Below are positions 11,788 through 20,594 of a DNA stretch of 64,000 nucleotides, piece after piece (the stretch's first letter is position 1; the number at the start of each line of letters is the position of its first letter). The translations under genes were made by a program, and so were the position numbers. The notes under the pieces were generated by a model, which saw nothing but the letters and a program-made list of their open reading frames with translations, was not told where the DNA came from and did not search any database. This DNA comes from Drosophila miranda (taxonomy: Eukaryota > Arthropoda > Insecta > Diptera > Drosophilidae): assembly GCF_003369915.1 (NCBI RefSeq), contig NW_022881614.1:21926336-21990335 (forward strand), in the 5' to 3' direction.

Positions 11788-11989
11788 AGCAGTAATCGGC
11801 TCTGAGAGAGCCGATAGCAAGAGAGAGAGAGAGAGATCAGTCAGTTGTCAGTTCAGTCACGCATCAGACGTACACGCATATAATTAGTCACAAACATACT
11901 TGTAAAACTTGGAGCTGCTATAATTTTAAGTCCAACATACTTATCAAATAAATGTTGCTCGTTGCCATCAAGCAACTTAAACTTCTACA
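11724..11989 (+). repeat. Gypsy 3' LTR with 32 bp hairpin insertion
   Basis: It matches the 5' LTR but is 266 bp because of an extra segment near 11791-11830. That segment contains the inverted pair ATCGGCTCT and AGAGCCGAT separated by GAG. The right flank starts with the TATA duplication. Confidence 0.88.
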
Positions 11990-12567
11990 TATATTTGACA
12001 CAACGAAAACGAGAAAGGGGTGACAGCGATTGCAGTTAAAATGAGTTATGTGTAGTTATTGCGTCCAAGAGGGTTAGATGTACATATGTATATATGTATT
12101 AATATATATATATGCTCAACTCTAACTACAGCATGCAATCTAGCTCTACTATGTCATACGTATGTGCCAAGAATTGAAAGCGAGGTGCAATTGTTTCAGC
12201 ACAACACAATAATTGCGAGTTTTTTTAAACTTTTTCGTCTTCACTCGAGCTTTCAATTTTTTGCACAAATACCTCTTGAGAAGATTGGAAATTCCAGGTG
12301 CTGTACTCTCCTCTTCTTATACTGGATGCTCCACTTGGATCTTCTTGGGTAGATGGTATATGTGTATCTCCTTTTGTATATAGCTGCAGACAGGGAATTG
12401 CACGACCGACGCGGTGATTTTTAGTTTTGTTTGTTGAATTATTTGCACACACGTCGCGGTCAATTTGGCAATTTAGCTGCAGCACATATGCATGTACATG
12501 TAGGTATAATAGATTTAGGCTATTTATCTTTTCTCCACTGTGTCACTGTCACTTTTGCCTTTATTTT
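11990..12567 (-). other. BEL leader or LTR remainder
   Basis: This sequence lies between the nested Gypsy element and the right-hand 199 bp BEL repeat. It must include the BEL primer-binding region and the rest of its 5' LTR if the element is complete, but no convincing primer-binding site was recognised. No gene is visible. Confidence 0.4.
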
Positions 12568-12766
12568 ATGGATTTTTCTCGACTTCCTTCATATATTAAA
12601 ACAATTTCTTCTGTGCCTACCTTACCTACGGTGGCAAAGCGTGGCGAATTCGCCAAGAGCGAGAGAGCGAGCTTTTATTGCGCTCCCGCTTTGCCCTAGC
12701 CTAACTAACACTAGACTTCATGAAATACTATCCTAATAACAATTATTATTATCCAATGGCGCTACA
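12568..12766 (-). repeat. BEL/Pao terminal repeat (5' LTR portion)
   Basis: The sequence matches 842-1040 at about 97 percent by eye and ends in the same GGCGCTACA. DINE-1 sequence starts directly at 12767. Confidence 0.75.
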
Positions 12767-13290
12767 GTCTCTGAGATTTTTAAATATCCCCAGATTTTCG
12801 TCCTTTGCGGGGGCGGAAGGGGGTGTGGCGAAATTTTGAAACAAACTCGTCTCGGTCCGATGTATTAGGAGTGTGGATACCAAATTTGGTTGCTCTAGCT
12901 TTTGTAGTCTCTGAGATCTAAGCGCTAATGTTTTACTCTAAGCAAAGCCGCCTATGCTACGTGTGTGTTAGAGAGAGACAGGGCGAGAAAAAATGAAATT
13001 GTTTTCTTGATGTTGGCTATAATAATGATACGATCCAATTCAGATTCCGAAGTCTTAAAGATATGGTCATTCTCTACAATTCTACGTTTTTTGTTTTCTC
13101 ATATCTTTAAAATTGTGGATGCCACGGACGGACGGACAGACAGAGAGGGCTCAATCGACTCGGCTATTGATGCTGATCAAGAATATATATACTTTATGGG
13201 GTCGGAAACGATTCCTTCTGGACGTTACACACATCCACTTTTACCACAAATCTAATATACCCCAATACTCATTTTGAGTATCGGGTATAA
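12767..13290 (+). mobile_element. DINE-1-like Helentron, right piece
   Basis: It begins inside the repeat (GTCTCTGAGATTTTT) and runs to the 3' terminus. It includes the GGACGGACAGAC microsatellite, GAATATATATACTTTATGGG, and the terminal hairpin ATACTCATTTTGAGTAT followed by CGGGTATAA. It appears to continue the copy at 314-749. Confidence 0.85.
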
Positions 13291-15386
13291 TTAAGAAAGT
13301 CGTTCTGTTCGCGTGCAACGTGCAACATGCCAGCTCCAGTACGAGGCAAACACACACGGCTATTCAAATGCGGCTTATTGAAACTAGCAAAGCCCAGATC
13401 TACACACTATACACACATATGCCAGAATATATAAATATAAGTGTGATTTTTGTGCTAGTGCCACGGACGGTGGTATCGGCGGATCACATCCCCGGCCAAT
13501 GGACACGCCCGGCTTGGCCAATAGATCTGTGTAGCTATAGATTATAGATATATGAGCTTGGTCCTGGCTCTCTCTCTCACATCCTTTCTGGGCGTCCTGC
13601 AATTACGTGCACAAACATATTTGTACTCCCGCTGGCGCTGAATGGCACGAAAAATAAAAGGAGCCTTCGCACCTCACGCAGAAATACGTGACTTTTGGCC
13701 TTGACTGACGGATGGCACTCCTGAAGTGCCCCGAAATTCGGTGCGTCTGTTTGTGTGTGCAACACTTGGCCGAATGTTAACACGTGCCCCAGTCACAGCC
13801 AGGAGAGGAATCATTAATTGGGCACTCAGCCAGGAGGCGTCTGCGATGCATTAACTTATCTTTTATGCGCGTGCTAAAGCACTCGCCATCGCTCGCAGGT
13901 CCATTTACTGGGATATCGGCTTTGGCATGGTCACATTTCCTTCCTGCGGAGCAGTGCAAATGAAATTTGTTGCCCAAAAAAAAAAATAGTACACGTTGCA
14001 ACACATCGAACAGCCAGCCAGAGGACGGGAGGAGTGGCTGGGGGAGGGGGGAAGCTCGTCAGACTCCTTGGGGCGTTTCCTGTTGATCCTTAAGCCTATA
14101 AGAATGTCCTGCCATGCCATGCAGGATGTCTCTGGGTAATTTAGATAGCAGCAGCGGCGCTCCGTTGCTCCAACTTGCATAATGTCACTTTCAAAGTGTC
14201 GCAGTTCAAAGGACATGCACTCACAGGACCCCACAGAACAGGCGGCAGACATGTTAAAGCTGTGCGATAAGCATTGGGATTCTTATGAAATTCCTAATTT
14301 CAGGCCAAAGCTGAGAAGGGTGTCTGAGTCGGTCTCCTCCTCCTTTCGATAGTCTCTTCTGCTTTTTTTCTGTTTTTTTTCGGGGGGGAAGCAAACTTTA
14401 AGTCCACATCCCTTTTTAATGTGACTGTGTATGCCCGAAGGATTTGTGCGTAATGAAAAACTGTCACGCCACAGGACCACGTCGAAGGACGACAACGACA
14501 ACGACGACGGCGACGACCAGGATGAGCCTAAGCCATCGCAGGTACGAGCGGGTATATGGCAGAAATTGAAAAGCGCTGGCCGGTAGCCGGGAGCGCGGAG
14601 CCGGTAGAGGGGAGCCAGAGCCCAAAGAGCATTAAAATGGCAAATTTGTGTGCACTGTCAATGGCAGGACTCACAGATAGGACACAGTGGTCAGGGCATG
14701 AAGGACATTTATGGGCGACAGACAGCAACGACAAGGACATAAAAGCGGCGTCGCCTGCGTGATAAGCGCATAAATCAGCCATGGAACAAGACCCAAATCA
14801 TATACCCAATATCCCATAACCCCTATTCCGTTGGTAAAGGTTTTAAAGCTGGAAATCCCACCCCATAACGGCCCTTTCCTGGACGGGGGCGTTTATTCAT
14901 TTCTCAATTAATTGTTGCTCATTTCGGAACAAGATGGCCAAGGGTCAAGGCCATAAATCCCCGTGTTTTGCAGGGCAAAACAGCAGACGCGAATTGAATT
15001 CCTGATATGGCAGGACCTCGGCAGAGGTCGAATGACTGTCTTTCCGCGTCCCCCCCTCTTGTCTGGAGCTCATTGCTTATGCTCGAACACGAAACAAATT
15101 CAAATTACAAATTATGTTTTCGTCATTGGTGCGCTTTACGAGGAAACCCATCCCCATTCCCATCCCCAAATCCCGAATGCCATTTGCTGGGGGAGGAAAT
15201 GGATGGAAAGTACATGTTAATTGTTGTGGCCAGTGTCCGCGCGGTGTCAACTATTTAGTTTCCGGTTTTAAGTTCCCGCCATAAACACGGAATTATGTGT
15301 CCGCTTTTATGGCTTCTAGCGGCGTCCTTCTCCGTCTCCATCTCCGACTGCGACCGGGACCGGGCTTCATTGTTTCTTAATAAACC

Positions 15387-15436
<50 letters not shown>

Positions 15437-15720
15437 CGAACCGAGTCCTCCGAGTGCACACGTCTTCACATTAACAATGTTTATGGGGCCCAGTGTTTCC
15501 AAGTCCAGAAGTAGTCCAGGGGACCGCCTAGTTGCATGCCACACATATTTCCGTTGCGTTGCAGTCATAAATGCGCTTAATTGGCCATTTTTGTGTAAGC
15601 GTGTTGAAATTTTATACCCCGCCACCAGCCTTCGGCCCACTCGCCCCATTCGACCCACCAAAACGTTGCAGTCATAAATAGAAGATATGTCCAGATATTG
15701 GTCCAACCACAAATGAACAT
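13291..15720. other. intergenic region without recognised gene
   Basis: About 2.4 kb of apparently single-copy DNA. Open frames here are short, lack motifs and overlap on both strands. A GA microsatellite lies at 15387-15436. Confidence 0.5.
15387..15436. repeat. GA dinucleotide microsatellite
   Basis: An almost pure run of AG dinucleotides with two C interruptions (GACAGAG). Confidence 0.95.
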
Positions 15721-15723
15721 AAT

Positions 15724-15729
15724 TTTATT
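15724..15729 (-). terminator. possible polyadenylation signal
   Basis: TTTATT on the plus strand reads AATAAA on the minus strand, about 160 bp downstream of the RWD-domain gene stop. Confidence 0.4.
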
Positions 15730-15885
15730 TGCTTAATCTACAATTTTACTTACACCATAATTTTGTTTGGGGCTTGCCATAGAGAGTCGTTAGAGCACAT
15801 CTGTGGGCAGGGCAGGTGAGAGAGAGAGAGAGTGAACTCTATAGAACACTCAATCCACATGGAATTTAGAGGGACTTAGGGGGAT

Positions 15886-16329
15886 TTAGCAGGGGGGAGC
15901 CTTACCCAGCTCCTCGGCAGCCATGGTCGCTTCCATTTTCCGCTTCAGCTTCCTGACCATCTGGTCCATCATGTCCTTAGCCCTGGTAACAATCGAAAGG
16001 AAAAACTGGGTGCCCCGATTCAACCGCCTTATGCGACGGAACTCCTCCTGCATTTTGATCTCGAACATATCGGGGAAATTCATCTTCGCCTTGATACTTA
16101 TTTTCGGCAACAGATGGGGATACATCTCGGTGTAGGTGAAGATCAACTTGCATCCAATGCGAGGATCTTTAGTGGCCACATGGTCGTAGTTGGAGGAGCG
16201 CACGGTGACCTCCAGCTTGAGGGTGGCTGGTTTTGGAGCACCACCGTGCGAAAGCCGAGCAGGCCGATGGCATGAAACTCCGAGTTGCGGATCCGACTCG
16301 CTTAGCACCTCAATGGACTCTGAATTCAT
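15886..16329 (-). CDS. small RWD-domain protein
   Basis: The minus-strand frame starts at the ATG at 16329 (MNSESIEVLSESDPQ) and ends at TAA 15886-15888, giving about 147 residues without introns. The pattern of an N-terminal acidic helix (ESIEVL), then KLIFTYTEMYPHLLPKISI and a C-terminal helix (FFLSIVTRAKDMMDQMV) matches the RWD fold. YPxxxP is its signature turn, as in RWDD1/GIR2-type proteins that bind ribosome-associated GTPases. It is shorter than RWDD1 and lacks its long acidic tail, so it may be a diverged paralogue. The frame is intact. It is divergently arranged with the TIL gene across 108 bp. Exact orthology is not known. Confidence 0.7.
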   Translation of the reverse strand: MNSESIEVLSESDPQLGVSCHRPARLSHGGAPKPATLKLEVTVRSSNYDHVATKDPRIGCKLIFTYTEMYPHLLPKISIKAKMNFPDMFEIKMQEEFRRIRRLNRGTQFFLSIVTRAKDMMDQMVRKLKRKMEATMAAEELGKAPPC

Positions 16330-16437
16330 AGTTTGAAATACCAACTGGAGAGGGAACTGAATAAACTGCACTAAATAAGACCTTTAGCCACGCTCTGACA
16401 GCTAGAACAAAAGCCATTTGATAGGGCTCCCACGACA
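16330..16437. promoter_or_regulatory. short divergent intergenic spacer
   Basis: Only 108 bp separate the start codons of the RWD and TIL genes, so both promoters and 5' leaders must overlap here or extend into the neighbouring gene. No TATA box was recognised. Confidence 0.35.
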
Positions 16438-16713
16438 ATGCTCCTCCGGCACTCGTTGGCGTTGGCCATGTTCCGGCTGGCACTGATCGTTGGGCTGTAT
16501 CTTCCCCTATATTCCCCTATCTCTGGTCGTTCCATCTGCGGCAGGAACGAGGTGCAGGTAGCCTGTGGCAATCCCTGCCCCAAGTCCTGTTATCCCCAAC
16601 CTTGTGTGGACGTCTTGTGCTATGGCCGATGCAACTGCATCGGTGGATACAGACGGGTTAACAAGTACCAGGGGCCCTGTGTCCTTCCAGCGAGTGTGGA
16701 AGGTATCCCATGA
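16438..16713 (+). CDS. secreted TIL-type cysteine-rich protein
   Basis: The ATG opens 91 codons. A hydrophobic stretch (FRLALIVGLYLPLYS) fits a signal peptide. The mature part has the cysteine spacing of trypsin-inhibitor-like domains: CGRNEVQVACGNPCPKSC, then CVDVLCYGRCNC, then GGYRR and a late GPCVLP. Known family members are small secreted protease inhibitors. Nine cysteines are seen where the family has ten. The last, normally after VLP.., is missing, and the reading ends in ASVEGIP. A GTATCC donor-like site overlaps the end (GGAAGGTATCC), so a further exon supplying the last cysteine is possible, but the assembly gap follows within 120 bp. Confidence 0.7.
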   Translation: MLLRHSLALAMFRLALIVGLYLPLYSPISGRSICGRNEVQVACGNPCPKSCYPQPCVDVLCYGRCNCIGGYRRVNKYQGPCVLPASVEGIP

Positions 16714-16831
16714 TGGAGATACACAAGCAAACGACCAACAAAGGAAGGAGCAAACGTATCCAGTTCCAGCGCCAACCAATTAACACACAGCGCAAGCAGA
16801 GGCATATTATAAACCGAAGAAATAAGACTAA

Positions 16832-16881
16832 NNNNNNNNNNNNNNNNNNNNNNNNNNNNNNNNNNNNNNNNNNNNNNNNNN
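16832..16881. other. assembly gap (50 N)
   Basis: Fifty consecutive N. The sequence changes from AT-rich host DNA to GC-rich retroelement sequence across it, so the real missing length is unknown. Confidence 1.
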
Positions 16882-17828
16882 AACAGGACAGGGAGCCATG
16901 GTGCCGGCGCGCGGCAGCCATCCAAGGGTGAATCGACCAACAAACCCAGGGCCCGGGGACCGACGCCGAAGAGGAAGTAGAGCCCGATGGCCGCTTCGCA
17001 ACCGCAGGTGTCCGCTCGGCGCCCAATCACGACGTCGCCGCCCTGCACCGCCGTTGGTTCGGGAGTTATGGGGCTGCCATCGACGACGACAACGCGACCA
17101 CGGACACCGACGAGCACGAGACGATAATACGCGACGCTCAAAGCCTGGCGTCCACGCTGCAGGACGAAGGGAACCGACACCCACTGGCTCGCGGGAACGA
17201 ATGGGACTCGCCCCTTTGGGCCGAGTGGAACCTGGCCGGTCAAGGTCGGGAAGCCACCCCTCTAGCAGTACACGACGAGGACGAATCCGTGGACGGTGCT
17301 GGACCACACTACTCCGACGTGTCCCACGCAAGCGATGCAGGGGAAGGAGTAGGAGTAGTAGGAGTCATGAGCCTGGGCTTCGCGCCCCAGGCGAACCAGC
17401 AGTGGGCACCAGCCAACCCATCGGTGTCAGATGACGTCCCGCCTCCCCTCGTAGCCGCCCACGCCGGACTACCCCCACAACGTCCCAATGAGGGAGTAGT
17501 TGACTTCGACTCCGAAGAGAGCCTCCCGCTGGAGTATGGCGAGATGGCCGACCTGCTGCAGATCCTCCGACTCCACCCTACTGTAGCCGCGGTGCAGGAC
17601 GACCCGGAATGGGCAGAGGCTCCCCCCGAATGGCGGACCAACGCGCCAGGTCGGCGGTTGCCCCGGGACCTCATATCCAACATCACCGTATTCTTACGCG
17701 ATCGAGCCTACCGACTGGGAGTCCGGCGACTGGAGGTCCATGACGGCACTTGCTTTCGCATCAAAATTACCCGCAGCCGGGCCGTCACCGTCACTCTTCG
17801 GCACCCCCGAAGTATGGAGGGGGTGTGA
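16882..17828 (+). pseudogene. retroelement protein, C-terminal part
   Basis: Two frames combine to nearly uninterrupted coding of high GC. The first (from 16882, with RQPSKGESTNKPRARG) stops at about 16980. The second, one base out of phase, runs from there through DEHETIIRDAQSLAST and ends in HDGTCFRIKITRS near 17828. The protein is rich in Pro, Asp and Glu. No gag knuckle, protease or polymerase motif is visible, so whether it is gag, env or an accessory protein cannot be said. Its position directly upstream of a purine tract suggests the last ORF of an LTR element. Confidence 0.5.
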
Positions 17829-18391
17829 GGGAGCGTACGCTCCACCCACATTTTTCCGTCCATTAACTCGCCGGCATTTTCCCGTTGGAGGGACCCGGAC
17901 CTACGTTATTTGAATTAAGATGTTGACTTTTCTTCGTTTTCTAGGTTTAAGCATTGACTTTTCAGCTTTAGGTTAAGGGGGAAAGGGGGAAGGCCACGAA
18001 GGCTACATGGTATTAATTTTATATATTATACGGCCCGAGGGGTCGCTACCCCACGTAGCTTATTATCCTCTTTAAAGGGGGGGAAAGTCACGATCACGGC
18101 GGACGCCACTGGCTTTTCAGAACAAAACCCAACAACAACGACGCAGCAGCAGCCAAAGAGAGAGAGAGGAATACACCAAGGACCGAAAACCAACGGCATC
18201 GACGCAGCAACGGCGAGGAATACACCGAGAAACAAAACCCAACAACAACAACGCAGCGGAAGCCAAAGAGAGAGAGGAATACACCAAGAGCCGAAACGGT
18301 AGCCAACAGCATCAATTCAGCGACGACCGAAGACGAGAAGCGCCGAAAAGATAAGCCGCCAGCGTCGACGCAGCAACGAAGCGCCGAAACA
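17824..18391 (+). repeat. putative 3' LTR with internal 114 bp tandem repeat
   Basis: Starting at TGTGAGGGAG, the segment contains two copies of a roughly 114 bp unit. They begin at AACAAAACCCAACAACAAC near 18121 and 18234, and each contains AAAGAGAGAGAG and GGAATACACC. Confidence 0.45.
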
Positions 18392-18411
18392 GTAAGCCGA
18401 CATTCCTTCAC

Positions 18412-18555
18412 CAGGGCTGTGTCAACCACATCGATTGTCTTGGCACCCGTATTGTCGTCCAGTATGTGCAAATAGACATTCAACACTTGCACTAGCACAA
18501 TCGCGAGGAATGTCAGTGCAACGGATATCACATCGAACCAGTTGAACAACTCCAT
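18412..18555 (-). pseudogene. orphan first exon of a small membrane protein
   Basis: An ATG at 18555 opens 48 codons beginning MELFNWFDVISVALTFLAIV with a strong hydrophobic segment (residues about 7-30), followed by a polar stretch with LDDNTGAKTIDVVDTAL. A GTGAAG donor-like site follows in phase 0. The LTR element begins about 20 bp further on, and no continuing exon was found before the gap. The exon looks genuine from codon character and hydrophobicity, but the gene downstream of it is missing or displaced. The product was not recognised. Confidence 0.5.
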
Positions 18556-20130
18556 ACTGAGGATTTGATGCACTGTTCTTTATGGGCTTTCACTTCGAAG
18601 GAATCGAATTCGATGCATTTCGATAAGAAAACGCCAAAAACACTAGTCCGATTCACCGACACCGTAGTCCGATTCCGATTCTATAGTCGCCGTTTCCAGT
18701 CCGTTCCGAATCGCACGAGAAAATCAAATGTGCCGAGCTGAGCGCTCGTCAAGCTGGCTGGCAAAAGCTTCGGCCGAAAGCTCACTCTCCCTCTTTGGCA
18801 CCGACTGATCGTTCTCTTTCTTTGTGGTTCTCTTATGCACGCGAATTTGTTTGTAAACATCGAAACCCATTCGAAACTGTGAAAAGTGCTTCAGCGGCCA
18901 ACAATGGATGGAAATAAATCAGGCTCTGCAACACTTTTGCTTTCATCATGGATTTATGACCGCCCCAATAATGCGATTTGATCCACTGCGATTCGATATT
19001 TGCATACCAATTAGGGAGCTTTGGTTAATGGCCCCGTAATAACTGTAATTCCTGCCCCCAGCCATACCGTACCATGTCATACCATATAATCATAAAATTT
19101 GATTTCCCCTTGAACTTTGTTGGCTGGTCTGCGATGTGATATGCAGAGAGTGAGAGAACGAACTGGTTGGGTTTTGGTGACATTCCAAGTGGGTCTATAA
19201 ATCAAAGCTCGCGTAGTTTTCGGACCTATCTCAAAGGTTAGGAGCTTTTCCCTTCTATACTTCGCATTCCTCTCTGGCACTGACCATTTCCCATCATATC
19301 ATCATCATCGTGATCACGTGAGAGTTTTGTGGCGATGATCTCACAAAGATCATTCGGAAACGACTATTATATTTCCGTCACTGATGTCGTTTTGCATTAG
19401 CGAATTATACAAATCAACTTGTTCACGTTATATTGTTTTTATTGTTTATTAGCCACAATTGATTTTTTAGACAAGACACACTCCTCTACTCTACCCATCC
19501 AATTAAAATCAAAAGAATTCCGTAATGAGGCAACAGCAAAAAAAAGCGAGGAATTTTATAAATAAACGGCGAACATTTCAGGGAGATTTTGATGAGCAGC
19601 AATCCCCATGCCCCATGATGAAGATCGCCCCGGGGCAAACAATACTAATAATTGTTTATAATTCTTATTTTATTTATATACGCCATTTGTTTATTTATAT
19701 ACATTTTCGTAGTGATGTCACAAGGCGGTGCAAGTGCCAGCCAGAAACAAGTTGTTGGCCGTGTGGCGTGTCGTATCATTAACAATCTTGTTTAGAGCGA
19801 TGTGCCAGCTGGATGGTGGAGGGGTGGAGGGGTAGGGCCAACAGCTGTCCCACGTCTGACTCTCATGACAAAGCCAATGGCTTGCGACCGACCGACCTTC
19901 CATGATGGATTCGTTTGTTTTGACGACTCTGAGGCGTGTGATTCTGCTCTGAGAAAGTGGAAGGAAGCTGCTGATATTTTTGTAAAATATTGTGTAAATT
20001 ATTTTCCCCCAATTAAGAGCAATGTACATGATCTAGAGATAGACAGATAATCAGTCGGAAGAGTGTCTTTGAAGTCGTTTCTAGTTAGCGATTAGCGACA
20101 TCTACAATATCACAATTTTGTTCGTTCAGT
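18556..20130. other. intergenic region without recognised gene
   Basis: AT-rich DNA between the orphan exon and the RhoGEF 3' end. Only short open frames without motifs are visible. Confidence 0.5.
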
Positions 20131-20135
20131 TCCAC

Positions 20136-20141
20136 TTTATT
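20136..20141 (-). terminator. possible RhoGEF polyadenylation signal
   Basis: TTTATT on the plus strand is AATAAA on the minus strand, about 455 bp past the RhoGEF stop codon. This would give a 3' UTR of ordinary length. Confidence 0.45.
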
Positions 20142-20594
20142 TATACAATTTTCTAAATTGACTACAATTGACTTAAACATAATTCATAGTCGATATTCAC
20201 ATAAAATAATCAAATCTTAATTATTTAGGCACCAGAGAACAACGACAACAAACTGACAGTCGCCTTGCGACATCAATATTATTACGAATTTAATTAAACT
20301 ACTAAACTTAGAACAAAATATTTGGTGATTTAGCTTTCAACTTGAAATGTTTTTTGTTTTGGTTTTCCATTTGTGTTTTCCATTTGGCCTGCAACAAAAA
20401 CGAACACGAATTTGAAAGAACATTCAATGAAAACTTGGCTGGGCTGATTTCCCAGTGGGCCCCTGCCCGCGGCAGCTCCGGACTGGAAGGTGCTCTCTAC
20501 GAGCACCGATCTATAACTGCCGGTCTCCCATTACCCGATATCGATCCGATCGGTTTGCTAATTGCCATATCCCACAGCGGCTTTGGGGCATGGT

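Larger units (their letters stand above)
6457..11989 (+). mobile_element. Gypsy-family LTR retrotransposon, nested
   Basis: Two LTRs (6457-6690 and 11724-11989) both begin TGTAGGAAACGA and end in CTACA. They are flanked by a 4-bp duplication TATA (6453-6456 and 11990-11993), the usual Gypsy-type target site. Inside are a primer-binding site, a repeat-rich leader, gag with Cys-His knuckles, protease, YMDD reverse transcriptase, RNase H and integrase. There is no envelope-like frame. The coding region shifts frame four times and has an in-frame stop, so this copy is not autonomous. About five substitutions separate the two LTRs, roughly 2 percent. Confidence 0.92.
750..12766 (-). mobile_element. 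BEL/Pao retrotransposon with nested Gypsy insertion
   Basis: The element reads on the minus strand. It is bounded by a 199 bp direct repeat (842-1040 and 12568-12766) and carries gag, protease, YVDD reverse transcriptase, RNase H and integrase pieces between 1068 and 5937. A complete Gypsy-family element (6457-11989) sits in its 5' leader. The coding part has at least two frameshifts and one in-frame stop, so it is defective. The exact outer left boundary is unclear: the sequence at 750-841 has no counterpart beside the right-hand repeat. Confidence 0.8.
16882..18391 (+). mobile_element. 3' end of an LTR retrotransposon cut by the gap
   Basis: After the gap a GC-rich coding stretch ends at TGA 17826-17828. 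A purine tract (AGTATGGAGGGGG) precedes TGTGAGGGAGCG, a likely LTR start, and about 570 bp of LTR-like sequence with internal tandem repeats follow. The 5' part of the element is missing, presumably collapsed into the gap. The right end is placed near GCCGAAACA at about 18391 by composition only. No second copy is in the window to prove LTR identity. Confidence 0.55.
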
